Shown: positions 1 through 9,700 of the stretch, piece after piece
Layout of the letters: each line of letters starts with the position of its first letter
Numbering within the stretch: position 1 is the stretch's first letter
Assembly (NCBI GenBank): GCA_045837725.1
Contig: JBEWZL010000219.1
Span: forward strand, 124,001-188,000
Direction: 5' to 3'
Source of the DNA: Vermamoeba vermiformis
Taxonomy: Eukaryota > Tubulinea > Echinamoebida
DNA length: 64,000 bases
Translations under genes and position numbers: made by a program
Notes under the pieces: model-generated
The model's input: the letters and a program-made list of their open reading frames with translations, nothing else
Databases searched by the model: none
What the model was told of the DNA's origin: nothing

Positions 1-34
1 TAAGACCTTAAATAACTAATACTGTGTCTCATAG

Positions 35-697
35 GACGGCGAGTCATGGAACAACTTGGCAGCAGTGTGTCTGAAGCTGAAGAAGTACAAAGAGGCCTAC
101 AGTGCACTGCGCGAGGCCCTCAAGTACAAGAACGACAGCTATCGCATCTGGGAGAACTACATGTTTGTCTCGCTCAAGATCAATCAGCTGCAAGATGCTA
201 TTTACGCTTATCAACGCGTGCTCGATCAGATTGAGAAGCACGTGGACCACGAAGTACTGTCCTATTTAGTCGACAATGTGTGCGATGAAGTGCAGAGCAA
301 TCCCGGCGAGACATCAAAATTCCTCGAAAAACAGCTGGCCGAGCTGTTCGGACGATTGACGAGTCAAGTGTCAACCGATCCAGAGCTCTGGGGCATCTAT
401 CAGTCCTTCCACAAGCGCATGGGACGTGCGCAGAAGGCTCTTGACTTGCGCTGGAAACAACTGCGCAGTGCACAGAGCGCTGGCTGGGAGCAGAACGAGG
501 ACGCATTCACGCGTGTCGTGCGCGTGTGTGAAGAATTGGTGGAAGAACTGATCAGCGCGGGGGACAAATCTGGTGCGTATTCACTGAAACTCAATCTGAG
601 CAGTGCTGTCAAGAAGTGTCGTGCGGCCTTTGAACAACACGCTGACTTCACTACCCTCACTGCGCTATTGGCTCGCATTGAACAGTTTGCGGGCTAG
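35..697 (+). CDS. TTC27: TTC27-like TPR protein, C-terminal exon (partial)
   Basis: This is the last exon of a gene that begins left of the window. The acceptor AG lies at 33-34, the frame opens with DGESWNNLAAVCLKLKKYKE, and the gene ends in TAG at 695-697, giving about 220 residues. The start contains tetratricopeptide-like helices (WNNLA, YKEAYSAL, IWENYMFVSLKINQLQDAI). The segment LAELFGRLTSQVSTDPELW matches the C-terminal region of TTC27/Emw1, a conserved TPR protein that is essential in yeast and linked to cell-wall integrity and protein maturation. An ATG at 46 lies in another frame and is not the start. The gene is convergent with the APH-1 gene, 114 bp away. Assignment rests on remembered family motifs, not an alignment. 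Confidence 0.8.
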   Translation, partial: DGESWNNLAAVCLKLKKYKEAYSALREALKYKNDSYRIWENYMFVSLKINQLQDAIYAYQRVLDQIEKHVDHEVLSYLVDNVCDEVQSNPGETSKFLEKQLAELFGRLTSQVSTDPELWGIYQSFHKRMGRAQKALDLRWKQLRSAQSAGWEQNEDAFTRVVRVCEELVEELISAGDKSGAYSLKLNLSSAVKKCRAAFEQHADFTTLTALLARIEQFAG

Positions 698-811
698 TGC
701 AGATCTGCTGTCACATTTTGAATGCTATAAATAGCTGCGAATTCCATGTAATTACACATCATAAGTGCGTTCTTTAAGTCCTATTTACATCGTGTTACAG
801 TCCCTCGGCGC

Positions 812-1832
812 CTAGTTTAACTTCTTGTAGCGCAGCAAGATGTTCTCGCTCACCACTGTGCGCCACAACACGACACCGATCACGAGCACCACGCCCAGAA
901 TGCTGAACAGTGCCGCGTAACAGCTGCCACCTGCCTCATTCAACAGCGTCTGTCACGTGTCAGTAGCTGTCAGTCATCGAATGACACGTGTCACTTACCA
1001 GGTACGAGGCCGTCAAGTGCGCGAGGACCACAAATGCCACGCGCCACCAGACACGACGCGTGTAGGCATCGAATGCGAGCACTGAGAGCGCCATGTGCAG
1101 CAGCGTGAAGAGCAGCGCGGTGAATGCAGACACGTAGAACAGCGACCACGAGGGACAGGCGGGGGCGGGCAAGAATCCTGGGCCTGAGCCGTGCCAGACA
1201 ACACTCGCGAACAAGATGAGTGCGCTCGATGTGCCAATGCCCCAACCAATCGCTGTGCGGGGGTGAGTGGATGTGGCTCGTTGCTGAACAGTAGCACTTA
1301 CCGAGCGAGGCTAAGAAGTTGGAGGGCTTCGAGGGGTCATTGGCGAGTGCACCGCGATTGTAGGCCTTGCTGCATATGAAGGGTGAGTGACTAGTGGCAG
1401 CAGATGTGTTATCAGAACGTACTCGTAAATGAGCCAGAAGAGCCAGCGAAACACTTCTTGGAATAGGACTGAGAAGGGTATAATAAAGGCATAGGTCGTC
1501 TTCAAGGGCGGTATGATGTACCAGAACATGGAGGACAGCAGTATCGAGATGAGCCAGAAAAATGCACTAATATTTAAATACAGCTATTATATTGTTGTAC
1601 ATATCAAATAGTAGTGTATGATTCAGCGGTGTAATCGACGTATTATTGCGCAATTTTAAATATTTTTCGAAATTGAATATTGTTACTATAAATATGTCTG
1701 CATATATAATAGGTGTTACCTGCCGAGAGATAAAATTACGAGCTGAGAGCTGCGCGTGATAATTAATATGAACAGTGCGAGGGCGGGACTGAATGTGATC
1801 AACAATGAACCTGCTAGCAGCACGAGTGTCAT
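812..1832 (-). CDS. APH1: APH-1, gamma-secretase subunit
   Basis: Five exons (1720-1832, 1423-1566, 1302-1369, 999-1252, 812-949) join in frame to 238 residues. The product is a polytopic membrane protein starting MTLVLLAGSLLITFSPALAL, the typical APH-1 N-terminus. Later segments also match the family: AFFWLISILLSSMFWY, LFQEVFRWLFWLIY, GWGIGTSSALILFASVVW and SAFTALLFTLLHMALSVLAF. The two conserved intramembrane histidines appear in LLHM and in VLAHLTASYL. APH-1 scaffolds the presenilin-nicastrin-PEN-2 protease that cuts type I membrane proteins in endosomal and plasma membranes. The chain ends with a last hydrophobic helix (FSILGVVLVIGVVLW) and a short basic tail. It is divergent from the Maf gene over 244 bp. 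The intron at 950-998 holds a TGACACGTGTCA palindrome. Confidence 0.9.
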
Positions 1833-2076
1833 GGCTGATGTAGCTGTATATAAGGTGCTATATTAATATATTCACTAGAGTCGTATTGTACAATGCAGCT
1901 CTGTCTTGCTCGCTGCAGAATAACAAAATAATCACTGGCAACACCAGTAGCTGTACTACAATAGGACCCTATAATAGTTAGTGCTTGCTATTGTATGGTC
2001 AAACACCGATATAGCTATTGAATATCATCGCTAGTCTTCGAGTACACGTCTATCATTGAAGCAATTGGATCCGATC
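1833..2076. promoter_or_regulatory. Divergent promoter region APH-1 / Maf
   Basis: This AT-rich spacer of 244 bp separates two start codons facing away from each other, so it must hold both promoters. I see no clear TATA box or operator. Confidence 0.5.
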
Positions 2077-3025
2077 ATGTTAGAGCCTCATTTAAATTAT
2101 TTAGCCGATAAAAAGATTTATTTGGTAATTATCTCATATGATTATATACGACAATACTAGTAACCGAATTTTTCAAATTTTTAATTTATTTTTTAGGCCT
2201 CTGCTTCACCGCGAAGAAAAGACGCGTTACAGAATATGGTAGGTGCATTCATTCTAGAATTAGACTTATAAACACAGCTATTATAGGGCATGAAGTTTGC
2301 TATTAGACCGAGTCAATTCGCTGAAGATCTAGACAAGGCCAAGTTCGCAGATCCCGCTGCTTATGTACTCGAAACTGCGCGACAAAAGGCACTCGATGTG
2401 GAGCGTAGCATGCGCAGTGAGGGGGTGTGTATATATACGATGCCGTATCTCATGAGTGCTAATTACAGCTTCAGACGCCGTTCGATCTGATAATAGCAGC
2501 AGATTCAATCGTGGTGCTGCAAGATCGCATACTAGAGAAGCCAAGTGATATAGAAGATGCACATAATATGCTGCGCACACTTAGCGGCACTTCACACGCA
2601 GTTCTGACCGCGCTAGTGCTCGTTACACCGCGCCATGAACAAGGTGCTGCATCTGGCACCGAAGAGCGCGCAGCAGGTGCAGTACAATACAAAGAATATA
2701 TAGACGCGCACTGCAGACTCGTGATGAATGTTACGCGCACTGAAGTGGACTTCGATCAGCTGACTGAAGACATGATCCACGGCTACGTGCTGACTGGCTT
2801 GCCCATGGACAAGGCTGGCGGGTGAGTAGCGCGATATTGATCCATATATGATATATACATATATATTTCTATATGTACTCATATGATGGCAGGTACGGCA
2901 TTCAAGACGGCAAAGCGAGTACATTTGTGAAGGGGATCCGCGGCTGTTATTGGAATGTGACTGGCTTTCCTATTCACACCTTCTGTATTCTCATGCGCGT
3001 GTTGTTGCAGAACAAACACCTTTAG
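2077..3025 (+). CDS. Maf/ASMTL-type nucleoside triphosphate pyrophosphatase
   Basis: Five exons (2077-2124, 2197-2238, 2287-2424, 2469-2821, 2893-3025) give 237 residues. The start MLEPHLNYLADKKIYLASAS leads into the diagnostic ASASPRRKDALQNMGMKF motif (phosphate-binding S-x-x-R). It is followed by the catalytic-site segment LIIAADSIVVLQDRILEKP and by AHNMLRTLSGTSHAVLTALV. The C-terminal part YGIQDGKASTFVKGIRGCYWNVTGFP matches the family signature for the active-site floor. Maf proteins hydrolyse non-canonical or modified NTPs (for example m7GTP, dTTP or UTP depending on subgroup) to NMP and pyrophosphate in the cytosol. The length is normal for a single-domain Maf protein and there is no fused methyltransferase as in human ASMTL. 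The third intron is tiny (2425-2468). A polyadenylation signal follows at 3069. Confidence 0.92.
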
Positions 3026-3068
3026 TAGGAGAATGATTAGACCATTATATATGTAATGTACAGTACGA

Positions 3069-3074
3069 AATAAA
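3069..3074 (+). promoter_or_regulatory. AATAAA polyadenylation signal of the Maf gene
   Basis: AATAAA lies 44 bp after the stop codon. Confidence 0.6.
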
Positions 3075-3150
3075 TTCATTTATTTTTAGCGGATCTGAAC
3101 ACCACCTGTCGTGCCAATAGATAGTTAGTCCTATTGTGATTACATCAACT

Positions 3151-4879
3151 ATGTTGCGCAGTGCTATTAAGAACACTCTTATTGCCTCGCGTGTAAGTGT
3201 CAACTTCAGATCCATGGATCTGCATTGCATCCGGCTTGAAAAATTCAAAAAAATAATGCAATACCTCAACTGAGTATCATTTACTCTGTACATTTCGTAT
3301 TAATGCACCAAATATTATACAAGCAGTGCGGCATGCAGATCCGCTCATTCCACGCCACAGCACCACGCCTCGACCGCAAGTGTGGTATAGTGGGCATGCC
3401 TAATGTGGGCAAGTCGCTGCTGTTCAACGCACTGCACGGCCGCGCACTGGCCCAGTCAGCGAACTATCCCTTCACGACCATCAAGCCCAACATTGGTGTG
3501 GTCGCGGTGCCTGATCTGCGCGTGCGGGCATTGGGCGAGCTGATTCGACCACAACGCGTCACACCGCCCAGCATGGTGAGTGACAACTCGGTGACACGTG
3601 ACACTGACACCTGTCAACAGGAGGTGTACGACATAGCCGGACTGATCAAAGGAGCCGCGCAGGGCACAGGGCTGGGCAATCAGTTCTTGAATGCCGTGCT
3701 GGCCACTGATCTCGTCGTGCATCTCGTGCGCTGCTTTGAGGCCACTGATGGCACTGTGCCAATAGCGCACGTGGAGGGCGAGGGTGAGTACACGTGATTG
3801 AATGCAGACCTTGCACTGACGCGTGTCAAACAGTGGACCCCAAGCGTGACGTCAACATTATTCACGCTGAATTGATCGCGAAGGACTTGGAGCACATGAC
3901 ACGTGTCAAATCGAACACTCTGCGCGTCAAAACGAATATGGACCAGAAAACGCTGCGTCGATTGCTGGACGAATGCGAATCAGGTGCTAAAAATAGCTTA
4001 TTGATCACGTGCTTTCAGTGCTAACCACTCCACAGAACTGCGCGCAGGACGATTGTTGCGCACCAAACAGCACAAGAGCAGCGAGGAGCGCGCACTGATC
4101 GAGTCACTGGGCCTGTTGACTGCCAAGCCCATGGTGGTGTGCTTGAATGTCGATGTATGACACCTGTCAAACACTGCACCGTACTGATCACGTCATTCAG
4201 GAGCGCGATGTCACAGCCCCGAGTGAGCGAGTGCGCGAGATCATCACGTGGCTCGAGTCAGAACATCACGTGGCAGTTGTTCCGCTGTCAGTGCGGCTTG
4301 GAGTACGAGCTGGCCAGTGTCAAAGAGAATGCTCTGCGCGCTGAGTTGATGGCGCTGTACAACATGACGCAGCTCGGCACTGAACACTTGATCCACACCT
4401 GCTATCAGTAAGTCACACTGCCGTTCAGTGAAATGAATTGACACGTTCGACCAGGGCACTCGACATGATCACGTTCTACACCATGAACAAGAATGAAGTG
4501 CGGGCCTGGCCCGTGCCACGTGGTCTCACCGCCAAACAGTGCGCCAATCACGTGCACAGCGACATGTTCCACGGCTTCATCAAGTGAGTCTCGGTCTTAT
4601 ATATATGCAACTGCGATGTATTAACAGCAGTGCAGGGTGGAGGTGGTGAGTGCTGATGACGTCATCAGATTGGGACTCAAGCGAGCACGTGACGAGGGGA
4701 AATTTCACACTGAAGGCGCGCAGTATCTGCCACGTGACGGTGATGTGCTGCTGTTCAAATTTCGCGAGTGAGTCACGTGGTGCTCAGCGGAATAACTTTG
4801 CGACTATTTTTAACCACAGCGGAGGTGATCAGCACGGCGCAGGTACTGCAACGACAGCAATGCCACCAATCAGCTCTGA
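3151..4879 (+). CDS. OLA1: OLA1/YchF-type ATPase, probably mitochondrial, with one frame break
   Basis: Nine exons: 3151-3192, 3327-3575, 3621-3783, 3834-3983, 4036-4154, 4201-4407, 4455-4583, 4636-4767, 4843-4879, about 408 aa. The signatures are GIVGMPNVGKS (P-loop), NYPFTTIKPNIG (switch I), YDIAGLIKGAAQGTGLGNQF (switch II) and the YchF-specific NVDE (NxxE, so ATP preferred). The C-terminal TGS-like part holds FYTMNKNEVRAWPVPRG and VHSDMFHGFIKVEVV. The leader MLRSAIKNTLIAS, then RSFHATAPRL, is basic, Ser/Ala-rich and lacks acidic residues, as in matrix targeting peptides; yeast has a mitochondrial paralogue (Ylf2). Between about 4285 and 4300 the frame must skip one base (VVPLS in frame 1, GLEYELASVKENA in frame 2); with that the coding sum is exact. 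The last acceptor (4842) is uncertain; an earlier one at 4820 would give a longer tail. Confidence 0.85.
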
Positions 4880-4883
4880 GTGC

Positions 4884-4889
4884 AATAAA
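4884..4889 (+). promoter_or_regulatory. AATAAA polyadenylation signal of the OLA1 gene
   Basis: AATAAA starts 5 bp after the proposed stop codon. Confidence 0.5.
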
Positions 4890-5066
4890 GGCTGTGACTG
4901 GATAATTGTACAAGTATTTTTCTGCTTTTATTAATTGGCTACTAATGTGATCAATAATAATAATAATTATTTTATAAAACAAATTCGCTGCGCAACAACA
5001 TCACTGTTACCGCGCAGTGAAGGGGATTAAACACGTGTTATTCGAAGTGGTTTGCAATGTCTCTAT

Positions 5067-6318
5067 TTAGCTAATGATACAGTCCTTATCTTTGTCTTTG
5101 CCGCCCTTGCTCGCTGCGTCTTTATCGCCTTTTTTGGAAGATTTTTGTTTGCTGTCACTGGGCGCACTTGTCTCCGCCGGCTGCAATAGTGTTATTATTA
5201 TTATTATGCTGCGATATATTTCGTGTGTATGGAGCGCATATTGTATTCAACACTTACTCTAGCACCAGCAGGATTAATAACGCAGCGCACGGCCTCTTCG
5301 AACACATCTGCCATGCCCACTTGTGTCAACGAAGAGCACTCGAGGTATTTGTAGGCTTTGAGTTCTTTGCTCAGTCGTTCAGCCAGTTCTAATGACACGG
5401 GCTCTTGACCGCTCTTTTTCAAGCCTTCGATCGCATCTTGTTTGTCGCGCAAGTCACTCTTGAGACCAACTAATAGAATTGGTGTGTCGGGACAACTGGC
5501 TCTGATTTCAGGAACCCACTGCAAGTATAGGCATCAGCAAATAATAATAAATGGATTTTGGTTCAAAACCGAAAATGAACTGGAAATCCGCCACGATCTC
5601 AATAGTGAGGATAGAATAACGTACCTTCTTCATAACATTGGCAAAACTCTCAGGAGAAAAAATTGAATAGCAAATTAAGAATACATCGGTGCCGGGATAG
5701 CTCAACGGGCGCAGTTGATTGAATTCATCCGAACCTGCAGCAAGAGAAGTTAGCCAATGTGCATATAATCGTGCCGGCATAATATAATCTTGATATAACA
5801 TCGATGAGATGATGATCGTAAAGTGTTCTATCGACCTTGTAGCACATTACGAACAATTCAAATCCGTCCGAACGCAAAAATAAATTGCATTAAAATTACG
5901 CAAATATAGCTTACCTGCTGTATCCCAAAGACTCAAATTAATAGCTTGGTTATCTACGATAGTGTTGGCGTTGTAATTATCAAATACCTAAATAAAAATG
6001 GAGTTTCAGCTAACGAAATAACCGATGTGAAACCGCAGTGTTTAAACAAAAATAAATAAATACACAAGCTATTAATGTTAATTAATATTAATATTATTGG
6101 ATTACTTACTGTGGGAATATAATCTGATGGAAACGAGTTTGTTGTGTAGGAAATCAGCAGACAAGTCTTTCCAACTCTGTTTAGCGGTTATTAAATTAAT
6201 ACAATGGCCATAATAAAATATTCTACATATGTAATGTGATCACGGAGCTAAATTATCTGCATAAAATTGATACTAACGCTGCATCTCCAACAACCATAAC
6301 TTTTACGTCACGACCCAT
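5067..6318 (-). CDS. Atypical Rho/Rac-family small GTPase
   Basis: Six exons (6278-6318, 6110-6176, 5915-5987, 5625-5734, 5258-5518, 5067-5180) give 221 residues. The start [18 protein letters not shown] carries the P-loop. Switch I is [15 protein letters not shown], with the conserved Thr35. Switch II is [20 protein letters not shown], then [13 protein letters not shown] and VGLKSDLRD (nucleotide-base motif TKxD replaced by LKSD). The Rho insert helix is present ([18 protein letters not shown]). The tail is Lys/Asp/Ser-rich and ends in the CAAX box CIIS, so prenylation at a membrane is expected. Two catalytic positions differ: Gly12 is Ala (GDAAVGKT) and Gln61 is Ser (DTAGSDE). Both substitutions in ordinary Rho or Ras proteins lower GTP hydrolysis. 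The codons flank introns but have only one reasonable splice reading. The gene is convergent with OLA1. Confidence 0.92.
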
Positions 6319-6713
6319 CTAGCCTGCGTGCTTAATTACAATAAAATACAAAGGGGTAATAACGCACTACGTGTTAGTAGAGGTTATTGGCTGCTAGTGT
6401 TCTAATTTACAAAAATAAATTATGCCTTCAAGGTCGTAGAAATAAAATTTACCTCGGCAATAAACTTGATAAATACAAAACGACAATTTCTTCCGCCTTC
6501 ACCTATCATTCACTCCCTATAAGTGTTTTAGAGCGTTGACATGCTTCCGATTAGGCATAGAATCCTAATTGTTCCCACGAAGATCTGCCAGTACAGATTT
6601 GGCGTTGTGTTCGAAAAAATTTGCTGTAGTCTTGAGTATTATTTGAATGTTTTATTGCACAAAGAAAAATGTTACATAGTTGTATATATTACAAGCGATA
6701 TACAGAATGTCGC
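6319..6713. other. Intergenic spacer, Rho promoter and HECT 3' end
   Basis: This 395-bp AT-rich stretch has no gene that I can support. It lies upstream of the Rho start codon and downstream of the HECT ligase stop. An AATAAA in minus orientation (TTTATT at 6651-6656) is a fair polyadenylation signal for the HECT gene. Confidence 0.5.
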
Positions 6714-9700
6714 TTAGTAGAGGAATTGATTGGCGAGGTTGCGACTGTTTTGATCTTCAGGCGGACGAACATCTGCATCCATGCTGTCTGCATCGGTGTG
6801 GATCGCGAACAACAGCTTTTGTCGCAGTACATTGGCGCTGCTGTACTCAGGCAACATGAGATTGAAGAAGCACGTGTCTGCTTTCGGGAATGCATTGTCT
6901 GGATTCGCGAGGCCAGTGAAGGGTTTGATCAACATGCGTGTTTGCGTGCGCTCAAACTCTTGGTCATCAGCCGGCAGTCGTTCTTGAGCCCACGCAAATC
7001 TCACAAATGCGCGCTTGTCGTCAGCAGAGAATGCGCGCAGCACGGACCAGAAGTAACTCACGTGCGGGGCCTGTGCGCTGACACCGCTGTACTCGGTGTG
7101 TCGCTTCAACAGCTTGACGTCTATCATCGGCTTGCCACACACGCGCCACTCGAGATCTTGCCAGGAGCAGAGTTGCAAGAGTGCTGCGGGCACGACTTCA
7201 CTGAGTCCCTGCTTGATGGCCTTGAGCTGCATGCGACTCTCGCGCAGACGACTCTGTTCCACGAGGCGAATGTACTCCTCTTTGTTGGCCCACGTGACGT
7301 CAATGTCTTGACCGCCGGGCTTGAGGGGCACCACACTCTTGTCGGAGCGGCTGATCGTGAACTTCTCAAAGATCTTGCGATTTTCACCTTCCAGATCTTC
7401 CTTGGCACAGATCTTCATGAAGCGCAAGAAGCCGTAGAGCGAATGATCAATCTCTTTGAGGTCGTCGACAGTCAACTTGCTGCCCACCAACGGCTTCCAG
7501 AAGAACGCGGGCAGATCGACAGTAAGCTTCACTCCAGTGCGGATGGCCATGCCCATCATGTGGCCAATCATGCGGTACATCTTCATGTGCAGACGCGATT
7601 GGCACGAGGGATTGGGGATGAACTTGTCGCGATTCTTGCCGAGCTTGGCCTGCGCATTGGGGCACGGAATGAACAGCGGCAGCACACTGCGCAGCTCGCG
7701 CGAGACATCGGTGAAGTACTGACGATAGGGACCTCCTTCACCTTCCACGTGCTCGCCTTTGAAGTCAATCTTGAGACTGAAGTGTGGCTCAGCACCGCCT
7801 GGCTTCTTCTGTCTGAACAGTGCAGGGTCAATGTGACGCAGTTGCTTGAATGCAATGCCGAATGCAGTGTTGCGCGTAATGTAGTCGTCATCCACCACTT
7901 GCGGCTGGGGCTCTTTCTCTTTGCGCGCTGCGAGTTTGAGACGATCGATCGTGACCACTGGCTGCGGTACTTGCAGCGAGGTCTTGTCGAGCACGTCGTA
8001 GAAGAATTGCATCTTGACGGCGTGGAAGATGAGAGCGCGGCAGTGGTGGAAATACGAGGCAAGACGACCTTCAGCGGTGAAGTTGATCAGGGCAAACAAC
8101 TGCGACAGCTTTTGATTGAATTGTCGCAACATTTCAAAGCGCAGTCGCACCAGTGTGAGATCAGCACGTGCCAGACGCGGGTACTGTTGTGCGAGGTGAG
8201 ACTCGGCATCGAAAGGTCCAATGTGACTGATATTGAGTGCGAGGGGTGTGGACAGTTCGCAGTCAATGTAGAGCTGTTCTGCATGACGCACAATGTCCTC
8301 GTCGAAGAGCGGATGAGGGGTGAATTGTTTGATGGCACTGAGCGCCAACTCTTCAGTGGTGTAGCAGCGCAGATTGAGATGCAGATCATAGCCGAGCTTG
8401 ATCAGTTCAGCCATGGTCTCGCTCGGAGTCTCAATGGACTGTTGTTGATAGTGCGCCAAGAATCCCTTCAATGTGATGCCAGTCACTTGTTGCGCACCCA
8501 CACTGATGCTCTTGGTCTCGTAGTGCTCGAGCAAGAACTTGACAGTCTCCTCGGTGATCTTCTCGCCCACAGAGCTCTGTTGCAGTTGATCGAGTTCTGC
8601 AGCACTCAGCACCGCGACTGTTGGCTCGCTCGAGGATTTGACAGCAAAGCGATTGAAGATCTCCGTGAGTGCAGCGGTGGCTTTGGTGGTCAGACTCGGA
8701 GCATCGCCGCTAGTCACCAACTTGGTGCGGAACAACTGCACGAGCTTGGGATCGGTGCTCTCGAGATCCTTGAAGGCAGTGGCTTTGAGTGTGAGGGCAG
8801 ACTTGATGTCCAGTGCGAGGGTCTTCGAGGGCTTGAACTTGAGCTTGTTGATCTTGGTGACAAAGTCGCGTGTCTTGTCGCTGTTGTGCAGTTCTACCAG
8901 CAACGCGTCGTCCAGCCACTGATCACCCTCGCGACGCAGGGCACTGACATCTTCGAGCCAGTCTTCCACGGCACTCTTGAGCTCTTCGGGCTTGCTCTTG
9001 ATCACCTCTTTGGGCAGGCCTTCAATCACCACCAATCGCTCACGCGTCCAGTCTTTCTGCGTCTCAGGCCAGGCAGCGCGCACTAGATGCAGCACACTCT
9101 CGGGCTTGGTATCGCGGTGTGCAAATCCTTCAAAACTGCGCGCTAGATCGAGGACTGTGCTTAGCCATTGCGGATCCGCTTGATCGAGAGGCTTGTCTTT
9201 GACGGAGTTGGAGCGACTCTTCTTCTTGGCACTCGGTTTGGACTCGGGCGAGGACTGTTTCTTCTCCTCGCTCTTCTTCTCCTCTTTGAGAGGCTCTTTC
9301 TGCTCAGGCACTGCCTCTTTCTTCTCGACGGCAGGCTCTGTCTTCTCCGCGCTCTCGCTCTTCTCCTCGCTCTTGAGTGCTTGCTTGGAGAGTTCGAGGG
9401 CTGCTTGCAAGTCCTCGTCGTCAGAGAGATCGCCCATGTCCACATCTTGCGACTCGCTCGGCTTGTCCTCTTTCTGCTCCGCGCTGGGACTGGGTTCGCT
9501 GGGCTTGTCCTCTTTCTTCTCCTCGGGTTGTGCGAGGGAGGCCTTGATAGCAGCAGCGAGTTCATCGTCCATGTCCTCGTCGAACAAGTCGCCAGTAGAC
9601 TCGCTGGGCTTGGTCTCGACAGGCTTGCTCTCCACTTTGGCCGGTGTGACGGGCTGCGGCACATCAGAGGAGGACTTGAACAGCGCACCGAGCTCTGATT

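Noticed and set aside
4949-4966. AAT microsatellites (also about 5192-5205 and 5541-5553) as functional elements
   Set aside because: They are short simple repeats in introns or spacers with no other signal.
5692-5717. GGGATAGCTCAACGGGCGCAG looks like the 5' half of a tRNA
   Set aside because: It is the complement of the Rho codons for LRPLSYPGT, and no anticodon arm, T arm or acceptor 3' half follows.
6669-9086. An open frame of 805 residues on the plus strand, opposite the HECT ligase
   Set aside because: It mirrors the HECT coding strand, with no family motif and a His/Leu/Glu-rich composition that follows from the complementary codon bias. Similar shadows lie at 15641-16858 and 11678-12568.
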